A stretch of 64,000 nucleotides of DNA from Apostichopus japonicus (GCF_037975245.1 NC_092569.1:407001-471000); one strand, 5' to 3'; shown: positions 61,101 through 63,443, counted from the first letter of the stretch. A program made the numbers and translations. The notes: generated by a model from the sequence alone, not told the origin.

Positions 61101-63443
61101 AATATTGCAGTGTTAAGTTGTCTTTCGTAACCATGGAAACTCACTTTCTTTAATCACTAATCTCTTCAAGTGAGATCACCTTTTAATCTAGTCTAATCTT
61201 CTGCTCTCCCTCTCCAGATGACGTGGTGCAGCGTTACAATGGTTTGGAAGGCGATTTGGCGGACCGGCTCAGCATTTTAGAGAAAGCCCTCGCTGATTCT
61301 CGGTCCATCCAAGACAGCTTGGATGCCTTGCTGCGTTGGTTGGACGAGAAAGAGAAGGCTTTCTTACGAATGGAGAAAGGAACGGTCATCGTTGTCAAGA
61401 AGGAGCCTCTGGTGGAGAATCTTCAGGAGTACAGGGTAAGTTGTTAGGGCCAGCGTTAAAGTCAGAAGCTGCTTTCAAGTTATTTAACTCTTTGCTCATA
61501 TTTTTAGTGATACAATTTGTAAGCTGTAAGTGTTAATGTCAGAAGCTGCTTTCAAATTATTTAACTCTTTGTTCATCTTGTTAGTGATACAATTTGTAAG
61601 CTTTCTGTCCTGGTCTCTGCTGCATGAGTATTTTCCTGAAACAGAATTCAAGAAATTCATTTTTCTCTTCTTTGTATCCTTATTGTCAATTAGCTCCTCG
61701 AGAAAGACATCGATAGTCACCGTCCCACCATCCAGTCCGTTTTACAAACCGCCAACCAGGCCATCCATAGCCTGCAACCAGAGGAACAAGAAATCTACAA
61801 GGCCAAGGTGGACATGTTCCAGGACGGATTCACCTCCCTGACCAAGAACCTCAACACCCACGGACAGACCCTGACGTCACTGTCAGCAAAACTGGTCGAC
61901 TTGGAGAAAGAGCTGGACAAATTCGAGGAATGGTTGATACCACTGCTGGAGAGGTTGGAAAGTGCAGAGTTCAACGACCGTGAGATTCCTGAACTTGATG
62001 AGGCATTGCAGGTTAGTGGAATATGGAGGCTAAGAAGGCATTAGCAAAAACCAAGAAAAAAACAGTTTGTTGTTGTGTTAGAGACTGTTTTGATTTTAAG
62101 AAGGCCAGCTTTCCCTCCACCTACGGACTGGGTGCAAAATTCTGTGTATTTACCTACAATGGTGTTTAACATTTGTTTGACACCTCAAATAAGGTTACTT
62201 TACTTTTGTTTGAAAGGTGCATCTCTTCACAAACAAGTCAAGTTTTAATGTACTTTCAGATGACACTGATATTCTCATCAATTTCTCTGCAGCAAATATC
62301 ACAAGATACAGATAACCATAAGAGGCAGTACCAGGATGTACATGAGCTGGGAGATGAGCTCTTGTCTCATCCCAAGGCTGGAGATGTCTCCTTTGTGGCT
62401 GCAGTCCTGACCAACCTGGAACAGAACTGGAGAGCTCTTGAAGATGTACTCACAAAGAGGTCAGAAGATCTTACATTGTCTAAAATATCTGCAGGGACAT
62501 TAATGTTTTTCACATTAATTGCAAAGTGTTCATTGGATAAGGTGGTAGGGCTGTACTTGTACAATATAGTTTTATTTATTATTTTGTGTATAGGGATATC
62601 ATATCAACAAAACTAAAATAATAAAGCATGAAAAAATATTATTATATTAAAAAGTAAAAATATCATTAAAAATTAAAGCTTTTGTGTAATATTTACTTGA
62701 TTAACATGAAATATGTTGTTTAATCAGTATAAATAAGAAAAACCTGTAAATGATGTTTTTTTAAGAACATAAAACATGATGACTGTGTTGCGTTCATACT
62801 ACAGAAGTTTGATTACCACATCATTGTAAATTTCTATATTTTCTATGTTAGGTCTCAACAACTTGATGACCGTCAAGCAGCAACCAAACGTTATGAGAGC
62901 AAGGTCCGAGATGTGAGCTTCTGGATTGACGGGATGGAGTCTAAGTTGGGCAAACTGGATATGACAGTTCAAGAGACCAGAGCAGTAGAGTCACAGATTC
63001 AACAACTCAGGGTAATTATTATAATCCATCAATTCAAATCTTACTTCCTATATATAGCATTGGCCTATTCAAATATTCAATACTGAGCGAGAGATTAAGA
63101 GACATATTTCTCTGCCTTTACAAGTAATTAAAGTCATTGCGAGAAAGTATTCTCATGTCAAAGTTTAAATTTCTATGAGTATAAATTACTCACTGACCAC
63201 CATTTCCCCTTCTTTAGCCTCTTCAGAGAGAGATCTCTGACTACAGACCAAAGATTGTTGATGTGAACAAGGTCGGAGCTGCCCTGGACAACATGCTCCG
63301 TGAGAGCAAAACAGCCCTGGACACTCGACGCCATTACTGGTCTTCACAAGTGGGTGCCACCTTGCAGACCGAGTGGGAACCTAAACAGTCCAGGAGAAGA
63401 CCCAGCATGGACATCCAGGTGGACCGAAGCTTCCGGGAAGCAG
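172..63443 (+). CDS. Giant spectraplakin-like gene, internal rod segment (88 exons, no ends in window)
   Basis: Eighty-eight exons between consensus acceptors and GT donors join without a stop into 6,711 codons. The translation is helical and heptad-like, with repeated spectrin motifs: a Trp in helix A (DWL..AE, RWLD.AE, EDWLLP), H..P or HK.DLKF helices B, and RY..L or NW..LE helices C. Seven such repeats and a basic hinge form a block of 842-852 residues, present eight times. Spectrin rods act as long cytoplasmic spacers. Family knowledge: in MACF1/dystonin/Shot the rod joins N-terminal actin-binding and plakin domains to C-terminal EF-hand/GAS2 microtubule-binding domains. Assignment to spectraplakins rests on motif order recalled from MACF1; a nesprin-type protein is the main alternative. 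Both gene ends lie outside the window. Confidence 0.85.
556..702 (+). CDS. Exon B1, spectrin helix A
   Basis: 49 codons, phase 0. Contains SLLDWVSQAEKSLGNEQP, the helix-A Trp signature shared by all B exons, and ends in QEHK. The donor gtacat is the first base of a 66-bp tandem duplication. Confidence 0.92.
703..833 (+). repeat. 66-bp tandem duplication starting at the B1 donor
   Basis: Two copies, starting at 703 and 769, both beginning gtacattaat and ending gtgctt. The first base of the repeat is the splice donor itself. Confidence 0.9.
1112..1162. repeat. TA microsatellite
   Basis: About 20 uninterrupted TA units within intron B1/C1. Confidence 0.95.
1309..1635 (+). CDS. Exon C1, short form
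   Basis: 109 codons, begins VIYEDILGHQQPILLALHNT and has FEEWLQSAERNLDKL. It ends 33 codons earlier than other C exons; the missing part is carried at the start of D1. The donor is gttggt. Confidence 0.9.
1867..2286 (+). CDS. Exon D1, extended form
   Basis: 140 codons. The first 33 (VRNLRDFNQEVFTHKSDLGM onwards) correspond to the end of C in other blocks. The linker motif SFRENPDQ and the helix-A core LNWLQGMYETQ follow. C1+D1 is 249 codons, the same as in most other blocks. Confidence 0.9.
2882..2996 (+). CDS. Exon E1
   Basis: 115 bp, phase 0 to 1. Begins SFQTEVADHAVNIERVQTVG, a helix-B segment; the phase-1 base joins F1 to give Asn-Thr. Confidence 0.9.
3453..3667 (+). CDS. Exon F1
   Basis: 215 bp, one codon shorter than other F exons. 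Has EKYNNLNMSYD and SQWLQNMEQKSD, then PAKKEPLVEH. It lacks the KGT tripeptide found in all other F exons. Confidence 0.9.
4208..4341 (+). CDS. Exon G1 (first part of the usual G/H exon)
   Basis: 134 bp, begins KFHTELQSLQPMIESAHTKV and ends in phase 2 before gtaaga. Together with H1 it makes 318 bp, exactly the undivided exon in blocks 2, 4, 5, 6 and 8. Confidence 0.88.
4637..4820 (+). CDS. Exon H1 (second part of the usual G/H exon)
   Basis: 184 bp, begins MYNKLHKSNEDKIKTLDDTV across the junction. The usual EDW.LP helix-A core is replaced by EADEFIIPLMLE, so the Trp is missing. The donor gtaagg and the exon 3' part are duplicated downstream. Confidence 0.88.
4739..5145 (+). repeat. Tandem copies of the H1 exon 3' half and donor (184-188 bp period)
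   Basis: Copies start at 4739 (inside exon H1), 4927 and 5111. The second keeps the donor gtaagg at 5008 but has lost one A, breaking the frame. The third is truncated. The spacer carries G runs. Confidence 0.88.
5327..5440 (+). repeat. 32-bp tandem repeat before the I1 acceptor
   Basis: Four copies beginning gatattgtttatt at 5327, 5359, 5391 and 5423, ending 18 bp upstream of the acceptor. Confidence 0.9.
5459..5625 (+). CDS. Exon I1
   Basis: 167 bp, phase 0 to 2. Begins ETKRKLELYGPKMERLNQML and ends NLDDLVDQR across the junction with J1. The expected NW of helix C reads NFN here. Confidence 0.9.
6142..6301 (+). CDS. Exon J1
   Basis: 160 bp, phase 2 to 0. Reads HQQFDELLEVQERFDKVNKE. The helix-A Trp seen in J2-J8 is absent (SDTMADMERGFQ). 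Length matches all other J exons. Confidence 0.88.
6547..6769 (+). CDS. Exon K1, helix B plus basic hinge
   Basis: 223 bp, phase 0 to 1. Begins PMKVDAQNFEQKVDEVTRVG, then a non-helical hinge with IKRSVTFG and RKPRRTYEQMEQSMYIPD. The RTYEQMEQS motif recurs closely in K2. Confidence 0.9.
6973..7202 (+). CDS. Exon L1
   Basis: 230 bp, one codon shorter than other L exons, phase 1 to 0. Contains TTNRYHDFSK (helix C) and FVDWEDQADVRLDQTRP (helix A of the next repeat). Confidence 0.9.
7780..8013 (+). CDS. Exon A2
   Basis: 78 codons, begins DVVDDIDAHRNPISDRVLRL, a clear helix B with the D..AHR.PI pattern. Acceptor gattag, donor gtaagg. Confidence 0.93.
8336..8482 (+). CDS. Exon B2
   Basis: 49 codons, begins EMAKERSQALQQSILALDNW and continues ISQVENTLGSEQP. 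Acceptor tatag, donor gtaagc. Confidence 0.93.
9023..9448 (+). CDS. Exon C2
   Basis: 142 codons, the standard C length. Begins NLQGDIVSHKELVARTVQDV, has FDDWLGEAERQL, and ends with HKGDLKFINMTGTKF, the motif that also occurs in vertebrate spectraplakin rods. Confidence 0.93.
9722..10042 (+). CDS. Exon D2
   Basis: 107 codons. Begins DYKTDLENFRSNVMPRDFNR followed by SFRENPD, an extended linker between two repeats, then DGWLTDARSQLDTLL. Confidence 0.93.
10543..10730 (+). repeat. 24-bp pyrimidine-rich minisatellite before the E2 acceptor
   Basis: About eight copies of atttccatctattttatcct plus tcat, running directly into the acceptor of E2. Confidence 0.93.
10737..10851 (+). CDS. Exon E2
   Basis: 115 bp, phase 0 to 1. 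Begins SFHDDVVVHSDEVEEVKETG. The acceptor follows directly after a pyrimidine-rich 24-bp minisatellite. Confidence 0.92.
11196..11413 (+). CDS. Exon F2
   Basis: 218 bp. Reads EDTVQRYQSLSGDIDRRLSA across the junction, then LKWLDQAERDLHMLDKGT and VQKEPLLEH, the conserved KGT loop. Confidence 0.93.
11428..11545 (+). repeat. GA-rich polypurine tract after the F2 donor
   Basis: Nearly pure G/A sequence built of ggggagagg-like units, starting about 15 bp after the donor. Confidence 0.9.
11786..12103 (+). CDS. Exon GH2
   Basis: 106 codons, begins IVKNDIDNHRPVLDKVNQSA, has LEDWELPVLQSLE. The exon end GCTCAAG and its donor are duplicated 97 bp downstream. Confidence 0.93.
12097..12290 (+). repeat. 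97-bp tandem duplication including the GH2 exon end and donor
   Basis: gctcaaggtag occurs at 12097 (exon end and donor) and 12194, each followed by gagtaaag...actgggaagttata. Confidence 0.88.
12702..12868 (+). CDS. Exon I2
   Basis: 167 bp, begins DHQRQVESHVPQLKRIRVLG and ends with EANWESLED, the usual helix-C NW..LE core. Confidence 0.93.
12974..13048 (+). repeat. Short TAAAGCA-type tandem repeat
   Basis: Imperfect units of about 13 bp such as agcattgtaaagc and agcactgttaagc. Confidence 0.8.
13294..13453 (+). CDS. Exon J2
   Basis: 160 bp, phase 2 to 0. Reads NKQLEEREMATKHYLASSKQ then NQWIDSNERKVRQLQ. Confidence 0.92.
14002..14215 (+). CDS. Exon K2, helix B plus basic hinge
   Basis: 214 bp. 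Begins PICDDVEAYEPSIKEHMETG; hinge with IPHRSSTSVGVGKRSG and RQRPTYDQMEQSFISD, close to the K1 hinge end. Confidence 0.92.
14709..15113. mobile_element. PIF/Harbinger-like MITE
   Basis: 405 bp with imperfect terminal inverted repeats of about 50 bp, starting AGGCCCGGTCACACTATACC and ending with its near complement, GTAGTGTGACCGGGCCT. The element is flanked by TAA on both sides (14706-14708 and 15114-15116), the 3-bp target duplication typical of PIF/Harbinger elements. The interior has no coding potential, so it is non-autonomous. It lies in intron K2/L2. Confidence 0.85.
15304..15536 (+). CDS. Exon L2
   Basis: 233 bp, phase 1 to 0. Reads DYSSTKQEVNQLVDQYDEIR then RKDWLTTLDKQLSGRP. Confidence 0.92.
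15822..15990 (+). repeat. 59-bp tandem repeat
   Basis: tatagttgtgtgacatct occurs at 15822, 15881 and 15940, joined by TA-rich sequence. Confidence 0.9.
16136..16369 (+). CDS. Exon A3
   Basis: 78 codons, begins TILRELNNHRGPILELLNSG. The donor context GAACAG/gtgaat is repeated at 16441 and 16508; the copy at 16441 keeps the frame and would add 24 codons. Confidence 0.9.
16358..16580 (+). repeat. Tandem copies of the A3 exon end and donor (67-72 bp period)
   Basis: atggatgaacaggtgaata begins at 16358 (exon A3), 16430 and 16497; each copy contains a G-rich stretch. Confidence 0.92.
16370..17701 (+). other. Intron A3/B3 (1.3 kb)
   Basis: Apart from the tandem exon-end copies at its start, AT-rich unique sequence with no supported exon, RNA gene or element. 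Confidence 0.7.
17702..17848 (+). CDS. Exon B3
   Basis: 49 codons, begins SKLELQFLETSTALTDLLEW; CSQQPLMD replaces the usual GSEQP. Confidence 0.92.
18235..18660 (+). CDS. Exon C3
   Basis: 142 codons, begins MVNSDIQAHSEPVQQVIQDA, has FEDWLRPAEEEMD and HSADLKYLNKSVTQYL. Donor gtaggc. Confidence 0.93.
18690..18870. repeat. TA/TGCATA simple sequence
   Basis: Degenerate runs of atatgcatatat and catacatgtat in intron C3/DE3. Confidence 0.75.
19007..19442 (+). CDS. Exon DE3, fused D and E
   Basis: 436 bp, equal to 321+115. Begins TYRMFITDFRQLTMPKQFLR followed by SFNENTD, has AEKWLQVAHNTL, and runs without an intron into NNFRTEVADHHGDIDAVQQT. This is the only block without a D/E intron. Confidence 0.92.
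19487..19546 (+). repeat. 30-bp tandem duplication
   Basis: acacaagccctgtgcatgcc plus ccaccaggcc occurs twice, at 19487 and 19517. Confidence 0.9.
19905..20122 (+). CDS. Exon F3
   Basis: 218 bp. Reads DDIVSRYQSLDAQLADRDRV then MNWLDTTERDVHKLDKGTVV. The acceptor follows a C-rich tract. Confidence 0.93.
20617..20760 (+). CDS. Exon G3 (first part of G/H)
   Basis: 144 bp, phase 0 at both ends. Begins RIDGDIKSRKGMMEEVIQAA and ends HSRYSQ before gtaatt. The split lies 10 bp downstream of, and in a different phase from, the G1/H1 split. Confidence 0.9.
21131..21304 (+). CDS. Exon H3 (second part of G/H)
   Basis: 174 bp, begins VSDNTEEHTRQLSSLQDKLN, has LEDWMLPLLERVE. G3+H3 is 318 bp. Confidence 0.9.
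21722..21888 (+). CDS. Exon I3
   Basis: 167 bp, begins DNSKQFDSHRSLFQRIHEMA, ends MNWECLENALTKR across the junction. Its last 12 bases and donor begin an 84-bp tandem repeat. Confidence 0.92.
21877..22205 (+). repeat. 84-bp tandem repeat starting in exon I3
   Basis: Copies begin at 21877 (last 12 exon bases), 21961, 22045 and 22129, exactly 84 bp apart. Each starts with a variant of actcaccaagaggtaacacc, so the exon end and donor are present up to four times. Confidence 0.94.
22302..22461 (+). CDS. Exon J3
   Basis: 160 bp, phase 2 to 0. Reads NEQFERKNASAKKFNTSYSE then VGGWLGSSERKLDQMGP. Confidence 0.92.
22636..22945. repeat. Degenerate GTAATGTA low-complexity region
   Basis: Imperfect repeats of gtaatgta, gttatgtaatg and gataggtaa over about 300 bp, with no fixed period. 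Confidence 0.7.
23194..23392 (+). CDS. Exon K3, helix B plus hinge
   Basis: 199 bp. Begins PFQKDVKAYKPQITENGRLG; short hinge ending RPTTYTEPEYVED. Donor gtacgt. Confidence 0.9.
23535..23767 (+). CDS. Exon L3
   Basis: 233 bp, reads KDTFVDIQVAEVKQRHENLQ then LLEWANTTESNIKRIRP. Confidence 0.92.
23972..24205 (+). CDS. Exon A4
   Basis: 78 codons, begins KIVQDINSRKVPVSDVTVHA. Donor gtatgt. Confidence 0.92.
24449..24595 (+). CDS. Exon B4
   Basis: 49 codons, begins MSVEAKIRSLQERLNGLSDW, then ITEMERQLGSEQP. The Met is internal, not a start. Confidence 0.92.
24953..25378 (+). CDS. Exon C4
   Basis: 142 codons, begins ALHENIQSKQEDTVSVVQDT, has FVQWLNGAEKKQAD and HAVDLKFLNTTGPKFLD. Confidence 0.93.
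25616..25936 (+). CDS. Exon D4
   Basis: 107 codons. Begins VYRSDLSDFRNTVLPRDFSR followed by SFRENPE, then VNNWLPGAEKTVETLL. Its last 30-87 bp are copied three times in the next intron. Confidence 0.93.
25937..26390 (+). repeat. Minisatellite carrying three partial copies of exon D4
   Basis: Units of gggatgtaggtaacaatat and gatataggtaata are interspersed with D4 exon ends at 26028-26061, 26133-26219 and 26271-26304, each followed by a gt donor-like sequence. Confidence 0.9.
26501..26615 (+). CDS. Exon E4
   Basis: 115 bp, begins TLRDDVLLHLKDVENVKESG. The 3' end (GGAAGGAATGTAG) is part of a downstream 106-bp tandem repeat. Confidence 0.92.
26601..26930 (+). repeat. 106-bp tandem repeat including the E4 exon end
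   Basis: ttggaaggaa recurs at about 26600, 26705, 26811 and 26917, joined by atgaaagtgttgttcacac-type sequence. The first copy overlaps the end of exon E4. Confidence 0.9.
27119..27336 (+). CDS. Exon F4
   Basis: 218 bp. Reads DTTVHRYDNLQGQITHRLSA then LRWLDEAERNVHKMVKGTLI. Confidence 0.93.
27835..28152 (+). CDS. Exon GH4
   Basis: 106 codons, begins AIMSDIVQHKPTITSVTQSA, has LEDWLLPAVERLE. Donor gtgagg. Confidence 0.93.
28732..28898 (+). CDS. Exon I4
   Basis: 167 bp, begins DYKKQVDAHGVNLNQVQQLG, ends ANWKAVEEAHAKR across the junction. Confidence 0.92.
29072..29231 (+). CDS. Exon J4
   Basis: 160 bp, reads SRQLEEMLSSLKKYGAIRKD then VYWLENTEQRLDQMS. Confidence 0.92.
29441..29645 (+). CDS. Exon K4, helix B plus hinge
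   Basis: 205 bp. Begins PLQKDIDDHQPQISENERSG; hinge rich in His, Gln, Ser and Thr with KRPGSPQF. Confidence 0.9.
30025..30257 (+). CDS. Exon L4
   Basis: 233 bp, reads GETPIQREVADVSSRYENLK then SQDWTTSSEARLQQLKP. Confidence 0.92.
30715..30948 (+). CDS. Exon A5
   Basis: 78 codons, begins SIHEEVRSRQPDITSVVTGS. Acceptor ttacag, donor gtgagt. Confidence 0.92.
31352..31457 (+). repeat. Tandem duplication of the B5 acceptor
   Basis: gtgttaaact...gttcagttgagctat occurs twice, with acceptors at 31391 and 31441. The first would extend the exon by 50 bp, out of frame. Confidence 0.85.
31442..31588 (+). CDS. Exon B5
   Basis: 49 codons, begins LSYEQQLHLRLSQLQELLDW. The acceptor and first nine exon bases are duplicated 50 bp upstream; use of that copy would shift the frame. 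Confidence 0.92.
31702..31748 (+). pseudogene. Degraded copy of the B5 exon interior
   Basis: ctctcagtcacagtttagtg onwards resembles the exon B5 segment around 31528-31575 with substitutions and no open frame. Confidence 0.55.
32021..32446 (+). CDS. Exon C5
   Basis: 142 codons, begins PLHDDIQAHQQPISRCLEDI, has FTDWMRSADGQLSN and QKGDLRFIRKAITTF. Confidence 0.93.
32616..32933 (+). CDS. Exon D5
   Basis: 106 codons, one fewer than usual. Begins EHREELATFRNSLPRQTSRG; the SFRENP linker motif is lost. Has TATWLGQAEDHLHEL. Donor gttaga. Confidence 0.92.
33271..33385 (+). CDS. Exon E5
   Basis: 115 bp, begins SFHQDVVSHASNVEDVKSAA. Donor gtgatt. Confidence 0.9.
33874..34091 (+). CDS. Exon F5
   Basis: 218 bp, reads DTVVSRYKALEAGVNDLLEA then LKWLDTAEKEQYRLEKGTVI. 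Confidence 0.93.
34380..34697 (+). CDS. Exon GH5
   Basis: 106 codons, begins MLEDDIMNNQPTIEAVRQTA, has FEDWLLPDLEKLG. The donor gttcga is weak, but exon length and homology fix the end. Confidence 0.9.
34983..35149 (+). CDS. Exon I5
   Basis: 167 bp, begins DMQHRRDTHVAQFKRIHQLG. Helix C has NYNDFED in place of NW..LE. Confidence 0.92.
35763..35922 (+). CDS. Exon J5
   Basis: 160 bp, reads EDHLEFEKDAARKYNDKQKS then VNIWLTTTERSVSQLP. Confidence 0.92.
36268..36481 (+). CDS. Exon K5, helix B plus hinge
   Basis: 214 bp. Begins PLEKEIVGYKPEIDDVNKVG; hinge with TSPRKTRHSMSLLDRSSMYG, rich in basic residues and Ser. Confidence 0.92.
36834..37066 (+). CDS. Exon L5
   Basis: 233 bp, reads DDTETQKQLTETNSRYDNLL then RLDWVTNMAATLQQRKP. 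Confidence 0.92.
37240..37259. repeat. TAA microsatellite
   Basis: About six TAA units in intron L5/A6. Confidence 0.85.
37638..37871 (+). CDS. Exon A6
   Basis: 78 codons, begins EFKKEISSNKSPVDDCSLRG. Donor gtgagt. Confidence 0.92.
38375..38521 (+). CDS. Exon B6
   Basis: 49 codons, begins LTLEQRLMKSLKMLQDLLEW, then VAQAEKKLGSEQ. Confidence 0.92.
38779..39204 (+). CDS. Exon C6
   Basis: 142 codons, begins ILHTDVVAHQEPIIQAVQVA, has LHRWIVTSEDQIKSM and QGAESRYLNMNGQGFLD. Confidence 0.93.
39493..39813 (+). CDS. Exon D6
   Basis: 107 codons, begins VYKDDLDNFRETTLPRQFSQ followed by SYQDGPE (diverged linker motif), then MLRWLPTAEKNLTVIM. Confidence 0.93.
40089..40203 (+). CDS. Exon E6
   Basis: 115 bp, begins SLQSDVIQHMSDVEKMRDSS. 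Donor gtgagt. Confidence 0.92.
40801..41018 (+). CDS. Exon F6
   Basis: 218 bp, reads DDVVRRYQALQAQLEERLQV then LRWLDQAERETHKLDKGTLV. Confidence 0.93.
41418..41735 (+). CDS. Exon GH6
   Basis: 106 codons, begins VLHKDIEGHRPAVESIRKAV, has LDSWLVPTIQTV. Donor gtcagt. Confidence 0.92.
41823..42061. mobile_element. Possible hAT-like MITE
   Basis: About 239 bp bounded by AAAGCAGTGGTACC and GGGAACCACTGCTTT, which form a short terminal inverted repeat like those of hAT elements. I see no clear 8-bp target duplication, so this is tentative. Confidence 0.4.
42438..42604 (+). CDS. Exon I6
   Basis: 167 bp, begins ELRKQMESNRPKLAQVKQVG, ends TNWNLLEDGLAER across the junction. Confidence 0.92.
42799..42958 (+). 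CDS. Exon J6
   Basis: 160 bp, reads ERQVVDHQNGSRQYSGQHKD then VTNWLTTIERKVDHAQP. Confidence 0.92.
43135..43321 (+). CDS. Exon K6, shortest hinge
   Basis: 187 bp. Begins PLLEDVDHHEPNIIEVNQSG; the hinge is short and less basic (SILVHPLAHPALF, then DNDYSVD) than in other blocks. Confidence 0.9.
43901..44185 (+). repeat. Tandem duplication including the L6 acceptor
   Basis: aactaaccagtgtacatagc occurs at 43901 and 44037; acctacagtcaa..ccagaccca occurs near 44013 and again at the true acceptor near 44166. A short catgtgatgtgt repeat lies between. Confidence 0.85.
44173..44405 (+). CDS. Exon L6
   Basis: 233 bp, reads VNNQTHRELSDVNNRYDQLR then ELNWVIATDAKLEQSRP. The acceptor and first exon bases are duplicated about 150 bp upstream. 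Confidence 0.92.
44755..44988 (+). CDS. Exon A7
   Basis: 78 codons, begins TIHGSIESKQAAISDALSKA. The donor gttggg is weak, and the following intron is long with a microexon candidate, which would suit regulated splicing. Confidence 0.9.
45519..45575 (+). repeat. 20-bp tandem repeat
   Basis: ctggtgggattaatat occurs three times at 20-bp spacing with one degraded copy. Confidence 0.88.
46871..46912 (+). CDS. Candidate basic microexon m1 between A7 and B7
   Basis: 42 bp, phase 0 at both ends, coding for IVKFGKKRRYRRLQ. A strong acceptor (gtttctgtttcag) and a good donor (gtgagc) flank it. It has no counterpart in the other seven blocks and would insert eight basic residues between two spectrin helices. 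Likely an alternative cassette if real; could be chance. Confidence 0.5.
47093..47239 (+). CDS. Exon B7
   Basis: 49 codons, begins IRIERQLQERVALLLELLDW, then ITQAEEALGSEQP. A 15-bp minisatellite follows about 30 bp after the donor. Confidence 0.92.
47271..47613 (+). repeat. 15-bp minisatellite after the B7 donor
   Basis: About 22 copies of gtccacactgttaga with point variants (gtaaga, attcca). It starts about 30 bp after the donor and is not a CRISPR array. Confidence 0.95.
48024..48449 (+). CDS. Exon C7
   Basis: 142 codons, begins NLHDDILIHQQPMAQIVQSI, has LFDWCDKAERALTKL and HKGELMFINKTGSAFLD. Confidence 0.93.
48695..49015 (+). CDS. Exon D7
   Basis: 107 codons, begins LYKEVLGTFRSNVLSRQFNR followed by SFQEAPD, then FGRWLSGAEDKLGSL. 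Confidence 0.93.
49432..49546 (+). CDS. Exon E7
   Basis: 115 bp, begins DFNEDILSHGRDLDLMREYA. Donor gtaggt. Confidence 0.92.
50051..50268 (+). CDS. Exon F7
   Basis: 218 bp, reads GDSTKRYEALLAKLRELLNA then LRWLDEAERNVHKMEKGTVI. Confidence 0.93.
50725..51045 (+). CDS. Exon GH7
   Basis: 107 codons, one more than usual. Begins AIQTDIETHKTTIDTLVLTA, has LEDWVIPTIEML and ends SKKIN before gtaaga. Confidence 0.92.
51058..51400 (+). repeat. Polypurine G/A minisatellite after the GH7 donor
   Basis: About 340 bp that is very largely G and A on the sense strand, with units like gaggtaaggggg and ggtatggaaggg. Could form triplex or G-quadruplex structures. Confidence 0.9.
51613..51779 (+). CDS. Exon I7
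   Basis: 167 bp, begins DAAAIFDQQQDQYRLVRELG, ends TNWKTLSDLLDLR across the junction. Confidence 0.92.
52300..52459 (+). CDS. Exon J7
   Basis: 160 bp, reads KGQVSQKQTATTKYNNGYQD then TAWLTTMERKLSQLQP. The following intron is the longest in the window. Confidence 0.92.
53145..53189 (+). CDS. Candidate microexon m2 between J7 and K7
   Basis: 45 bp, phase 0 at both ends, coding for QQVVDEVQNMLDELQ, an amphipathic helical sequence of the kind found in the rod. Acceptor tgttttatctttag and donor gtaact are good. No counterpart exists in the other blocks. It would lengthen the helix or linker between J7 and K7 by 15 residues if included. Confidence 0.55.
53219..53311 (+). repeat. 45-bp duplication after m2
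   Basis: acttaccgataacatctgtc plus ccaccc and cgacccact occurs twice, starting about 30 bp after the m2 donor. Confidence 0.88.
55796..55988 (+). CDS. Exon K7, helix B plus hinge
   Basis: 193 bp. Begins PFQSDVSAYQPTIDDVNRSG; hinge with TAPHRRSLVLGTSLQRDTSS. Donor gtacta. Confidence 0.92.
56284..56516 (+). CDS. Exon L7
   Basis: 233 bp, reads GESDINRQLSDVNTRYEDLK then RLDWCIESENKMQRLKP. Confidence 0.92.
56843..57076 (+). CDS. Exon A8
   Basis: 78 codons, begins EVHKDILTNKAANLETIVMA. Donor gtatgt. Confidence 0.92.
57544..57690 (+). CDS. Exon B8
   Basis: 49 codons, begins ASLRKMLNDALTSLLNLLDW, ends ERQVADHK. The exon end and donor are duplicated at 57767-57801; the second donor keeps the frame and would add 35 codons. 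Confidence 0.92.
57666..57860 (+). repeat. 105-bp tandem duplication including the B8 exon end and donor
   Basis: ctagagaggcaggtagcaga plus ccacaaggtaagga occurs at 57664 and again 105 bp later, followed in both by ggtggggtagagtgg. Confidence 0.93.
58004..58429 (+). CDS. Exon C8
   Basis: 142 codons, begins TLHDDVLAHQQPIMESIHTA, has FDNWLTIAENKLTT and HGADLKYVNKAGQKFIN. Confidence 0.93.
58682..59002 (+). CDS. Exon D8
   Basis: 107 codons, begins TYREELTEFRNTVLPRDVSR followed by NFRENPE, then TSVWLDDCRQRLDRCL. Confidence 0.93.
59625..59739 (+). CDS. Exon E8
   Basis: 115 bp, begins SIQDDVVVHGRDVELVKETG. Donor gtagct. Confidence 0.92.
59740..61217 (+). other. Intron E8/F8 (1.5 kb)
   Basis: AT-rich unique sequence; one ATGAATATTCAT palindrome at 60500. 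No exon, RNA gene or element I can support. Confidence 0.65.
61218..61435 (+). CDS. Exon F8
   Basis: 218 bp, reads DDVVQRYNGLEGDLADRLSI then LRWLDEKEKAFLRMEKGTVI. Confidence 0.93.
61461..61603 (+). repeat. 77-bp tandem duplication after the F8 donor
   Basis: gtcagaagctgctttcaa occurs at 61461 and 61538, each followed by ttatttaactcttt and gtgatacaatttgtaagct. The second copy is preceded by a donor-like gtaagtgtt. Confidence 0.9.
61694..62011 (+). CDS. Exon GH8
   Basis: 106 codons, begins LLEKDIDSHRPTIQSVLQTA, has FEEWLIPLLERLE. Donor gttagt. Confidence 0.92.
62293..62459 (+). CDS. Exon I8
   Basis: 167 bp, begins QISQDTDNHKRQYQDVHELG, ends QNWRALEDVLTKR across the junction. Donor gtcaga. 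Confidence 0.92.
62852..63011 (+). CDS. Exon J8
   Basis: 160 bp, reads SQQLDDRQAATKRYESKVRD then VSFWIDGMESKLGKLD. Confidence 0.92.
63218..63443 (+). CDS. Exon K8, longest hinge
   Basis: 226 bp, phase 0 to 1. Begins PLQREISDYRPKIVDVNKVG; hinge ends SRRRPSMDIQVDRSFRE. Last exon in the window; donor gtatgt. Confidence 0.92.

Larger units (their letters stand above)
56843..63443 (+). repeat. Super-repeat block 8 (exons A8-K8), cut by the window edge
   Basis: 777 codons in 10 exons with the common pattern; exon L8 must lie beyond 64000, because K8 ends in phase 1 at a good donor and 63444-64000 holds no L-like exon. Introns 57077-57543, 59003-59624, 59740-61217 and 62460-62851 show nothing supported. 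Intron 57691-58003 has a 105-bp duplication of the B8 exon end, and 61436-61693 a 77-bp duplication. Confidence 0.9.
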
